A program made the position numbers and the translations under genes. A stretch of DNA of 64,000 nt, taken from contig NZ_AP011952.1 of the NCBI RefSeq assembly GCF_000828575.1, positions 1,331,001-1,395,000 of the forward strand, given 5' to 3'. Under the pieces are notes generated by a model. That model was not told the origin of the DNA, ran no database searches, and saw only the letters and a list, made by a program, of their open reading frames with translations. This document shows, piece after piece, positions 56,722 through 64,000 of this stretch (position 1 is the first letter of the stretch; each line of letters opens with the position of its first letter). The stretch comes from Methanothermobacter sp. CaT2. Lineage in GTDB: Archaea; Methanobacteriota; Methanobacteria; Methanobacteriales; Methanothermobacteraceae.

Positions 56722-56847
56722 GTTTAATATGGTTTCAGCCACTAACTGAATCTCTTTTATTTTTGCCGGTATGCCAATAGCTAATTTCTCAGTTGAATGA
56801 CAGAGAACAAACCAGTGCCTCAATTTTCAATATTAGAAGGTAGCCAG

Positions 56848-56948
56848 CCGTGACAGAATAAAAAATAGAAGAGAAGCTGATGTTCTTTTTCAAGTGCTTT
56901 GGTGTCTATCCTGACCGTGACAGAATAAAAAAATAGGAGAGAAGCTGG
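56848..56948. repeat. 33-bp direct repeat downstream of nrdD
   Basis: CCGTGACAGAATAAAAAATAG and following bases to AGAAGCTG (56848-56879) recur at 56915-56948 with one extra A and one A-to-G change. The 34 bases between copies are unrelated. They lie between the convergent ends of nrdD and the UGSC large gene. The rest of 56722-56972 shows no gene. Confidence 0.8.
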
Positions 56949-56972
56949 AGAACCACTGGGAGGATTCAATCT

Positions 56973-58070
56973 TCAGGGAAACCTCACAGGAACGGTCTGG
57001 GACTCTGATGAGCCACCGAATCCATGTGCTATCATGGTGTGCCTTCCTGCATCGCCTGCCACAACGAGAACAACATCAGCGGGGCTCCTGGTTATATGGA
57101 CCATGCCATCCACAATGAGACCCTCATCCAGCTTCCTCCCCCCACGGTCAGCCATCTCTGCAGGTACAACAGCTCCCTCATGGATATAGTTTTTAACATC
57201 ATCCCGTGTCCATCCATGGGATGCAAGTGTCTCTGCATGTTCCGGGCTCATAATCACAAGGAGCTCCCCAGGGACGTGGCTGTTGTTACAGCCGGCGGTG
57301 GAAGCTGTATGGATTATGGTGTCAAGGAGGTCCTCGGGTCTCTGGCTACGGTGGTCATTCACGTTATGGGGAGCCTCAACCCCCAGGAGGGTCACCGCAC
57401 TATCTTCACCTGATAGGCCCCTCTCAACGTGTAAAGGTTCCCAGGGGCTCTCCTCCTCATTCTCTGCAAGGCAGTAGGTGTACTTTGCAGGGGAACCCAT
57501 GGTGGCATGGTCCCCAACACCGGGCACAGCCCCGGCTATGTTCATGAGGCAGAGCCTCAGTGCACGCCCAAGGCTTGCACCTGGAAGGTTTCCAGGTCCA
57601 AGGCACCCTGCCCCTGGATTGAAGTTCAGATCCCTGACCACGGGTCCGTTGACCACCACCGCGACTGATACAGGATGGGTTGTGGCGTTTATACCTGCAA
57701 GGTTGAATTCATCCCTTCCGATACCCTCAATGCATGATTCAAGGAGCGGCATCATCTGGGGTATGCAGCCAGCCATGACAGCATTAACAGCCACCTTCTC
57801 CACAGTCGCAATCCCCATCCGGGGGGGTAACGTCGCTATGACATCCCCGGGTTTTCTGGCTGTGTATCTGTAGAATTTCTCCACACGTCCCCTTGTGGGG
57901 GGTATGATGGGGAGACCATCGGTCATCCTCTTCTCATAGAACTCAAGGCTGACCCTCTCAGGGTCGGGGTCTACCATGACCTTCATATCCTCCTCTGATG
58001 AACCGCAGAGCCTGTTATCATCCAGGAGGTCATCTATGAGGCATCCGCAGGATTTGTCAATTTTAACCAA
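56973..58070 (-). CDS. UGSC-associated large protein (partner of the UGSC-family subunit)
   Basis: A 365-residue protein with a Cys-rich start (S-C-G-C-L, later N-R-L-C-G), a D-G-L-P-I-I-P-P-T motif near 51, [10 protein letters not shown] near 98-107, and G-A-G-C-L-G-P-G-N near 152. These blocks are those of the large proteins found beside UGSC-motif (seleno)proteins. It starts at TTG 58070 right after GAGGTGATAG, four bases after the UGSC gene stop, so both are made together. It is probably an oxidoreductase or lyase complex using the redox Cys residues; the reaction is unknown. No membrane helices. Confidence 0.65.
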   Translation of the reverse strand: MVKIDKSCGCLIDDLLDDNRLCGSSEEDMKVMVDPDPERVSLEFYEKRMTDGLPIIPPTRGRVEKFYRYTARKPGDVIATLPPRMGIATVEKVAVNAVMAGCIPQMMPLLESCIEGIGRDEFNLAGINATTHPVSVAVVVNGPVVRDLNFNPGAGCLGPGNLPGASLGRALRLCLMNIAGAVPGVGDHATMGSPAKYTYCLAENEEESPWEPLHVERGLSGEDSAVTLLGVEAPHNVNDHRSQRPEDLLDTIIHTASTAGCNNSHVPGELLVIMSPEHAETLASHGWTRDDVKNYIHEGAVVPAEMADRGGRKLDEGLIVDGMVHITRSPADVVLVVAGDAGRHTMIAHGFGGSSESQTVPVRFP

Positions 58071-58074
58071 ACTA

Positions 58075-58584
58075 TCACCTCAGATGGTCCACTATGGCGG
58101 GCATAATCTTCCTGGCCTTCCTGAGGATCTCCTCAGTTTCCAGTCCAGCCACGGGATGTTCTATCTCAACTATCCGGAGGCCCGGCATCCCATGGGCGGC
58201 TGCAAGTTTCTCTGCATATTCCCTGAAAGTGTCTGAACAGATGGAGATTGTTGGAACCCCCATGCCCTCCAGACGAATCGCGTCAAGGATCACCCAGGTT
58301 GTGCAGGAGCCGCAGTCACCCAGGGCGAGTATGCAGAGGTCCCCCTCCCCGGCCCTGTTTATCTGGTCCTCTGATGCAGGCGCACCGGCGGGTTTCTCAG
58401 ACCACAGGAACCTTAAACCTTCAAGGGAGGACTCAACAGCCTCAAGTATGGTCCTGGCCCCGGGTTTGGTGTTGTCGAGGAGGGTGACTGTCTTAACATC
58501 ACCCACCCCGTTGACAGGCATCTCATCCATGCATGTATCTGCCAGAGGGTCCATCACATCCCTTTCAACAATCCTGACCTTCAT
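58075..58584 (-). CDS. UGSC-family redox protein, cysteine form
   Basis: A 169-residue cytoplasmic protein with [10 protein letters not shown] near residues 87-96. The C-G-S-C motif corresponds to U-G-S-C in selenoproteins of this family; here both positions are Cys, so no selenocysteine is needed. The rest looks like a flavodoxin/Rossmann-type fold. It starts one base after the lysS stop with GGAGG inside the end of lysS, and its own stop provides the ribosome site of the large partner, giving a tight lysS-UGSC-large unit. Reaction unknown. Confidence 0.7.
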   Translation of the reverse strand: MKVRIVERDVMDPLADTCMDEMPVNGVGDVKTVTLLDNTKPGARTILEAVESSLEGLRFLWSEKPAGAPASEDQINRAGEGDLCILALGDCGSCTTWVILDAIRLEGMGVPTISICSDTFREYAEKLAAAHGMPGLRIVEIEHPVAGLETEEILRKARKIMPAIVDHLR

Positions 58585-58585
58585 T

Positions 58586-60160
58586 TCAGGCCTCCAGTCT
58601 TAGCCTCCTTATCACGAAGTCCCTCTCAAGTGAGAGGAGGAATGAAGCCGCCCTTGGCCCCATCTTCTTACCTATGAGGACCCTGTATATTGCCTGGAAT
58701 GCCTTCTGGGGTTTAAGTCCATGCCTTCGGAGTATGCTGTACATCTCGTCGTGGAGTTCCTCGGCGGTCATCTCCCTGGACTCCATGAGGTCCGCAACGT
58801 CCTGAAGGAATTTCAGCTGCGGCTCTGATAATTCAACATCAGGGAGCTCCTCCCGAACCTGGAACTTGACGAATTCAGGAGCATAGAGTCTCAACCAGTT
58901 TTTAACGTTCTCTATACGCTCATTCAGCTGTTCGAGCTGTTTATCTGTGAGCTGATCCAGTTCAAGGTCCATTAACTCCTCTGGAAGCTGTGAGTTTCTC
59001 CTGAGGATATCATAGAGCCTTTCAGGGTCATCACCCGCGATCTGGCAGGCAACCGTCATGAAGCGGTAGGAGGGCCGGAGGGGTAGATCGAATTCCTCTA
59101 TCATTGAAACCCTGTAGATGTTCCTGAGCTTCTGCTCCTCCTTCTCTGATGCAGCATCCTCCATCCCATAGTAGATCCTCTCTGTCCGGTCGAACTGGTC
59201 CATCAGGTCAAGGAAGGGCATGTCCGGGTTGAAATCCTTGTGCTTCATGGGCTTGCTCCTGAATATGAAGTAGTTGAGGCTCTCAGGAGGTCCTATCTCA
59301 AGCCACTGGCCCGGTGTGAAGAAGACACCCCTTGACTTGGACATGGCCTCACCCCGGAGGGTTATCCACTCGTAGGGAACAGGGTAGGGTGCAGGATAGT
59401 CAAATATCTCCTCGGATATGATGCTGCTGACGTCATAGGAACCGCCACTTGCTGCATGGTCCTTACCGAAGGGTTCACAGGTGACGCCGAGGATCTTCCA
59501 CCTTGCAGCCCACTCAACTCTCCAGGTGAGTTTACCGAGCCCCGATTTTATATCCATCTCCCCATCGAAGCCGCATTCGCACCGGTACCAGACGGTATCC
59601 CCACTAAAGTCATAGGCCTCCGTCGTGTTCACGCGGCCACACTTCTCACAGATCGGGTTGTAGGGTAGCCAGTCATCCCGCAGGGGCCTGTCCCTGAACC
59701 TGTTGAATATCTCCCTTATCTCAGGGGCCCTTTCAAGGGATGTTCTTATGTAGTCATTGTAGAGGCCCTCGGTGTACATACGGGCCCCGGAGTAGTGTTC
59801 GACGCCTATCCTGAACCTTCCAAGGGCCTCCAGGAAGGGCCTCTGGAAGTGTTCGACGAAGCTCTCACAGCAGCCCTCAGGGCAGGGTATCATGGAGTAG
59901 GGCACCCCGAGGTACTTCTCGTAGCTTTCAGGGAGGGGGTAGGGTACCTTTCTGAGGGGGTCGTGGTCGTCGGCTATCCAGACGGTCCTTGATTTGAACC
60001 CGTCCTTTTTGAGGGATTTGGCTATGGAGCTTGCTATGAAAACGTCGCAGGAATTACCTATGTGTATTGAGCCGGATATGGATGTTCCGCTGGCAACAAC
60101 GTGCTCTTCAACATCTCTCTCCTTCAGTTCATCAGCTATCCTTTCAATCCAGTGCTTCAA
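58586..60160 (-). CDS. lysS: lysine--tRNA ligase, class I
   Basis: About 524 residues of the archaeal class I LysRS. The HIGH motif is S-I-H-I-G-N near residues 31-36, the KMSKS loop is A-M-S-K-S near 275, and zinc-type C-x-x-C pairs (C-E-K-C, C-E-C) lie near 175-200. The alpha-helical cage follows. The start is taken as TTG 60160 behind AGGTGATC; the 20 extra codons upstream look like untranslated leader, and a TATA-like TTAATATATT lies near 60222-60232. It heads the lysS-UGSC-large gene set. Confidence 0.95.
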   Translation of the reverse strand: MKHWIERIADELKERDVEEHVVASGTSISGSIHIGNSCDVFIASSIAKSLKKDGFKSRTVWIADDHDPLRKVPYPLPESYEKYLGVPYSMIPCPEGCCESFVEHFQRPFLEALGRFRIGVEHYSGARMYTEGLYNDYIRTSLERAPEIREIFNRFRDRPLRDDWLPYNPICEKCGRVNTTEAYDFSGDTVWYRCECGFDGEMDIKSGLGKLTWRVEWAARWKILGVTCEPFGKDHAASGGSYDVSSIISEEIFDYPAPYPVPYEWITLRGEAMSKSRGVFFTPGQWLEIGPPESLNYFIFRSKPMKHKDFNPDMPFLDLMDQFDRTERIYYGMEDAASEKEEQKLRNIYRVSMIEEFDLPLRPSYRFMTVACQIAGDDPERLYDILRRNSQLPEELMDLELDQLTDKQLEQLNERIENVKNWLRLYAPEFVKFQVREELPDVELSEPQLKFLQDVADLMESREMTAEELHDEMYSILRRHGLKPQKAFQAIYRVLIGKKMGPRAASFLLSLERDFVIRRLRLEA

Positions 60161-60257
60161 AGAGATCACCTGTAAAAAACGTGATAGAATCAGTGCAACA
60201 AAAAAGTGTGTGAACTTCAAAATATATTAATCTTCTCTAAAAAAAGGAGTGGGTGGT

Positions 60258-61559
60258 TCAGTCGAAGATCCTTGTATCTGCACTGTCAAGCCACTCGTTA
60301 ACGATCTTGACCGCGCAGTATTCCCCACACATTGTACAGGTATCAGGGTCCTCAGGGGGCCTCTCATCCCTTATACGCCTGGCTTCAGCAGGGCACATCG
60401 CGGCATCGAACTGGGCCTCCCAGTTGAGCTTCTTACGGGCGTTGGCCATTTCGAGGTCCTTCTCCCCGTTGTGGATACCCTTGACCATGTCCCCCACATA
60501 GGCACCTATCCTTGTTGCTATGACACCCTCCTTCACATCATCCGGGTATGGGAGGGCAAGGTGCTCCGCCGGTGTGACGTAGCATATGAAGTCTGCACCT
60601 GCAGCAGCTGATGCGGCAGCCCCTATGGATGACACTATGTGGTCATAACCGGCCCCTATATCCGTGACTATGGGTCCCAGCATGTAGAATGGGGCTCCCC
60701 TGCAGAGTTTCTTCTGGAGTATCACATTGGCCTTTATCTCATTGAGGGGTATGTGGCCCGGGCCCTCAACGATGGTCTGGACACCGGCCTCCCTTGCCCT
60801 GTCAATTAGTTCACCGAGTACTATGAGCTCCTGTACCTGGGCCCTGTCGGTTGAGTCTGCGATGGCACCGGCGCGCATGGCGTTGGCCATGGAGAGCACA
60901 AAGTCATGTTCCTTTGCAATCTCCAGTATGTAATCGAAGTTCTCATAGAGGGGGTTTTCCAGTCCATTCTCAACCATCCAGGCGGATACAAATGCGCCTC
61001 CCCTGCTCACAAGGCCACCCTCACGGCCCTGCCTTTTGAGCCTCCTCAGGGTTTCCCTGTTGACACTGCAGTGGATGGCCATGAAGTCTATACCATCCTT
61101 TGCCTGTTTCTCGATGGCCCTGAACATAACGTCCTCGTCCATGTATATGGAGGCTCCCTTTTCCCTTATGGTCTCAATGGCTGCCTGGTAGACAGGTACG
61201 CTTCCAACGGGTATGGGTGAGATGTCAAGGATTCTTCTCCTTATCTCATCCAGGTCCCCGCCAACTGAGAGCTCCATGAGGGTGTCTGCCCTGTTTTCAA
61301 TTGCAATGCGGGCCTTCTCCTCCTCCATATCAAAGTCGACGATGTCTGTGGATGTTCCTATGGTGGCGTTGACCTTGGTCCTCAGACCGGCGCCTATACC
61401 GACAGCTGCAACCTCTTCACGGTTAAGGTTGCTTGGGATGGCTATTTTACCACTGGCAACTCCTCTTCTCACAAACTCTGGGGTGACGTTCTCTGCCTCC
61501 GCCACCGCTTTCATTTCATCTGTTATAACACCTTTTTTAGCTTCATCCATTTGAGTCAT
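60258..61559 (-). CDS. thiC: phosphomethylpyrimidine synthase
   Basis: A 433-residue radical-SAM enzyme that turns aminoimidazole ribotide into HMP-P for thiamin. Blocks seen: N-A-T-I-G-T-S near 64-70, V-E-G-P-G-H-I-P near 250, and the C-terminal cluster motif [15 protein letters not shown] precedes the ATG. A CATATATC TATA candidate near 61625 gives a short leader of about 40 bases with ACCC-GTGA-GGGT able to pair; this is too short for a TPP riboswitch. Confidence 0.96.
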   Translation of the reverse strand: MTQMDEAKKGVITDEMKAVAEAENVTPEFVRRGVASGKIAIPSNLNREEVAAVGIGAGLRTKVNATIGTSTDIVDFDMEEEKARIAIENRADTLMELSVGGDLDEIRRRILDISPIPVGSVPVYQAAIETIREKGASIYMDEDVMFRAIEKQAKDGIDFMAIHCSVNRETLRRLKRQGREGGLVSRGGAFVSAWMVENGLENPLYENFDYILEIAKEHDFVLSMANAMRAGAIADSTDRAQVQELIVLGELIDRAREAGVQTIVEGPGHIPLNEIKANVILQKKLCRGAPFYMLGPIVTDIGAGYDHIVSSIGAAASAAAGADFICYVTPAEHLALPYPDDVKEGVIATRIGAYVGDMVKGIHNGEKDLEMANARKKLNWEAQFDAAMCPAEARRIRDERPPEDPDTCTMCGEYCAVKIVNEWLDSADTRIFD

Positions 61560-61788
61560 GTAATCACCCTTCTGGTTTGACCCTTAACCCGTGAGGGTAT
61601 GATCTGGATCAGCGGAAATGAGATATATGGATATCATATTGATTGGTTCCATCCAGTTATAAAAACTACTGTTTCAGTCCCCGTTAATACTCTTAAGGAG
61701 TCTTTGATGTCTCCCCTATCGCCGGGACCATGGCTTGCTGCCTGCTACGCCTGGTGTATCATGTTTGTCAGAGTCTGGGTGGGCCCCC

Positions 61789-62718
61789 TCATATCGGGGG
61801 TTCATAGCCCCACTGTGCAGTGAAGCGTTTCACGGCCTTTCCTGTGTCAGGGATGTTTGTCTGGGTACCCTCATCCTCGACTATGAATGATGCAACTGCA
61901 GATGCGAACCGCCCACAGGTTTTGAGGTCCGCGCCCCGGAGGTAGGCCCTCATGAAGCCTGCCCGGTAGGAGTCCCCGGCCCCTGTGGGGTCAACCGCCT
62001 CCCGGGGTATTGCGTCTATCTTTATCACATCATCGGAGTATATGATGCTCCCCTCTTTCCCGTAGGTCTTAACCACCACCCCCGGTCCCATCTCCCGGAG
62101 TCCATGGATATCCACCGACAGTTTGCTGCATATGCGATCTATTTCATGGTGGTTCCCAAATAGTATGTCGCATACACCAACGGCCCTTTCAAGCTGGCTG
62201 CGGGAGTACATGTGGAGGTCCTGCCCCGGGTCAAAGCTTATTATCTTACCGAGGGACCTTGCAAATTCACCGCACCTGCAGTTGAAGGATGGGTCACCGG
62301 TTGCAAGGTGCACTGCACGGGCAGATTTTATGGCATCCTCAGGTGTCTCGGCGTCTTTGAAGTACCTTGCAGCGCCCCAGTAGAAGTAGCTTATCTGGTT
62401 GTGATCAGAATCGGTCATCACAAAGGCTGTTGGGGTGCTTTCATCCGCCACCAGGATCATGGATTCAATATCTATACCACTTGACTCCAGGAGCTCCCTG
62501 TACTCTGAACCCTCAAAGTCGCCTCCAACCGCGGATACAAGGGATGTTCTAAGACCAAGCCTTGATCCCACCAGGGCGACATTTGCGGCTGCTCCCCCAT
62601 GAAGGTTCCTCATGCGTTTTATGGCTGTTGATGTGTTTGGTTCTGGAAATTCATCCAGATGTATTATGTAATCGAAGGCGGTATGTCCAACAGCAAGAAG
62701 GTCTCTGTCTTCACTCAT
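61789..62718 (-). CDS. PfkB-family kinase (archaeal nucleoside kinase-like)
   Basis: A 309-residue ribokinase-fold protein. The N-terminal G-G-A-A-A-N-V-A near 41-48 and the C-terminal D-P-T-G-A-G-D-S-Y-R-A-G near 246-257 (catalytic Asp and anion hole) are the PfkB signatures. Related methanogen proteins phosphorylate nucleosides such as cytidine, guanosine and inosine. CAGGTGATC precedes ATG 62718, and CATTATAAACC near 62758-62768 is its probable TATA box. A 230-bp gap separates it from thiC on the same strand; that gap shows no gene. Confidence 0.85.
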   Translation of the reverse strand: MSEDRDLLAVGHTAFDYIIHLDEFPEPNTSTAIKRMRNLHGGAAANVALVGSRLGLRTSLVSAVGGDFEGSEYRELLESSGIDIESMILVADESTPTAFVMTDSDHNQISYFYWGAARYFKDAETPEDAIKSARAVHLATGDPSFNCRCGEFARSLGKIISFDPGQDLHMYSRSQLERAVGVCDILFGNHHEIDRICSKLSVDIHGLREMGPGVVVKTYGKEGSIIYSDDVIKIDAIPREAVDPTGAGDSYRAGFMRAYLRGADLKTCGRFASAVASFIVEDEGTQTNIPDTGKAVKRFTAQWGYEPPI

Positions 62719-62938
62719 ATGATCACCTGAAAAATATGGGGTTAATTCTGTTGGGGTTGGTTTATAATGTGATTGGATTATTCGTTATAGATGGATTGGG
62801 CCTAGTTCTGTTGAGCATCCTTTATTGGTTGGGGCTTTATAATTTGAGGCGGATTAAGGTGATTGTTATAAAAATGTGGTCCTCAAATTTCATGCAGGGA
62901 ACTGATCCCAGAAATGGTTTTTCAGCGGGGTTTCATGC

Positions 62939-63793
62939 TCAGTGAAGCGGCTCAAAGCCGGATTCAGCAACCAGGGCCTGGCCCTCACCAGTGATAAACT
63001 CAATCAGTTCATCGACCCACTCTCTATCACGGCACCTCACTGCACTTATAACGTGCCTTGTCTCCTCCCTCAGGATGTCCGAGCCACTGAACTGACTCGC
63101 ACTTAAGAACGTAAGCAGCTCCGGGTCATTCATGACAATTCTGTGGGCATGATATGGGGATCTCACCTCCCTGACAACCTCAAATTCCACACCAGCCTCT
63201 GAGAGGACCTCCCATGCCAGCCTCTGGGCAGAACCCGAAACCCCCACAAAGCAGGAGCCATCAAGGGCCCTGATATCACTGATACCCCTGCCAACAAGGA
63301 CCAGGTGGTCATAGGCGACAGGAACAAAATCCAGGTCCCTCCGGTATGCCTGGAGGGGATCATCCAGGAATACGGCATCAAGCATGCTCCTCTCTGCTAG
63401 ATGGAATGAATCCTCATCACAGCATGAAAACAGGGATGCTGACACCCCCAGACCCTCAATGGCGGCCTCTACAAGGTTTGAGGATATGTAACCAGCAGCT
63501 ATCATCAGGGGCCCTGAACCCTCCAGTATTTTAATCTGGCGCATGTAGGCTCCCAGGATTTCCATGGCCTCCGGTGTGAGTTCTGATCCAGCCCCACTGC
63601 TTCTCACAAGTTTCACACCAAGGAGGGACTCGGCCCTGAGCACCCTCCTGTTGAGCACCTGTGGTGATATCCCGAGAACCATGGCGGCCCTTCTCTGTGA
63701 GAAGGTCTCTCCTATAACCCTTAGGGTCTCAAAGAACCTGTGATCAAATCTGTGCCCATTGATTTCCATTCCAGGGAGGGGCTTCATATCCAT
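62939..63793 (-). CDS. LysR/ModE-like one-component transcription regulator
   Basis: About 284 residues. The N-terminal winged helix-turn-helix (F-F-E-T-L-R-V-I-G-E-T-F-S-Q-R-R-A-A-M-V-L-G-I-S near 20-45, then N-R-R-V-L-R-A-E) matches the LysR/ModE type. The rest (from about 95) resembles a periplasmic-binding-like ligand domain. It should bind a small ligand and regulate promoters with inverted repeats; no target is shown. ATG 63793 follows AAGGTG; GTG 63814 is less likely. The stretch 63794-64000 upstream shows AT-rich DNA, a GGCC-rich inverted repeat near 63870, and an ATG at its very end that may start the next gene. Confidence 0.78.
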   Translation of the reverse strand: MDMKPLPGMEINGHRFDHRFFETLRVIGETFSQRRAAMVLGISPQVLNRRVLRAESLLGVKLVRSSGAGSELTPEAMEILGAYMRQIKILEGSGPLMIAAGYISSNLVEAAIEGLGVSASLFSCCDEDSFHLAERSMLDAVFLDDPLQAYRRDLDFVPVAYDHLVLVGRGISDIRALDGSCFVGVSGSAQRLAWEVLSEAGVEFEVVREVRSPYHAHRIVMNDPELLTFLSASQFSGSDILREETRHVISAVRCRDREWVDELIEFITGEGQALVAESGFEPLH

Positions 63794-64000
63794 ATTGACA
63801 CCTTTCCTGAGCACCTATGATATTTCTGTGGCTTCAGGGTTTCATAATCAACCGGAGCATATTCCAGGCCCTTTACCGTGGCCTGGGTTTCTCAGATCCT
63901 TCTTCAGTCATGGGTTCAGGGGTAGCCCGGGGTCCTATGGGTTCAGTACATTTTATGATCATAGTAATACATTTCATCTGGATTGGAATAAGGTCTCATG

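Noticed and set aside
61560-61640. TPP riboswitch before thiC
   Set aside because: A GATCTGGATCAGCGGAAATGAG string resembles part of a TPP aptamer, but it is on the plus strand while thiC is on the minus strand, and the CUGAGA half is missing.
62736-62945. 69-codon hydrophobic ORF on the plus strand
   Set aside because: It could form two helices, but it has no ribosome site, uses TTG and ATT far more than its neighbours, and contains the PfkB gene promoter on the other strand.

Overview
The window looks like a chromosomal stretch of a thermophilic hydrogenotrophic methanogen of the genus Methanothermobacter (Methanobacteriales). Reasons seen in the sequence: a calcium-gated potassium channel nearly identical to MthK, archaeal PolD large subunit (DP2), class I LysRS, SepRS, archaeal LeuRS, Get3, Sec61-beta, CTP-type riboflavin kinase, coenzyme F390 synthetase, an HmdII paralogue, thiol:fumarate reductase TfrA and CfbD of coenzyme F430 synthesis. 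Arginine is mostly AGG, isoleucine often ATA, starts are ATG/GTG/TTG behind GGTGAT-type ribosome sites, and promoters carry archaeal TATA boxes. As I remember the M. thermautotrophicus Delta H sequence and gene order, this region is collinear with it, but MthK differs at about a dozen residues, so it is probably another strain or species (M. marburgensis is one candidate). No prophage, insertion sequence, CRISPR array or rRNA is present. Layout: 1-3.2 kb holds a metallophosphoesterase fragment, a P-type-ATPase-like HAD phosphatase, a LysE exporter with a small protein, and an alanine dehydrogenase-type enzyme. 3.3-9.8 kb holds gatA, a swapped-domain CobQ-like amidotransferase, a KaiC-like ATPase, ribB, ribK and sepS. 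10-20 kb holds tfrA, a HAD phosphatase with 5'-deoxyadenosine deaminase, hisG, an FAH-family protein, a seven-copy 59-bp tandem repeat, and the leuS-cutA-nadE cluster. 20-29 kb holds get3, hmdII, a 1,408-codon surface protein, cbiE and a TGS GTPase. 29-34.1 kb holds a frameshifted cation ATPase, three small genes and mthK. 34-43.5 kb holds sfsA, cfbD, a sugar nucleotidyltransferase-cupin fusion, hisH, an AIR-synthase-like protein, tRNA-Arg(GCG), F390 synthetase, truD and the small subunit of phosphomevalonate dehydratase. 43.5-54.2 kb holds membrane and pilin-like proteins, an amidohydrolase, a frameshifted copper ATPase, DP2, Sec61-beta, purB and a threefold-repeat membrane protein. 54.4-64 kb holds nrdD, a UGSC-family pair behind lysS, thiC, a PfkB kinase and a LysR-like regulator. 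Most content is core metabolism and translation. The parts worth a second look are mainly noncoding or small: the 59-bp minisatellite, duplications at gene starts (1.1, 29.1, 41.3 kb), palindrome clusters upstream of tfrA and between dadD and hisG, a probable CTG start for ribK, a small acidic membrane protein next to the calcium-gated channel, a possible leader peptide before cfbD, and the two-gene UGSC module. Three genes (KaiC-like ATPase, cation ATPase, copper ATPase) are each broken by one base; sequencing error and true inactivation cannot be separated from the sequence alone.
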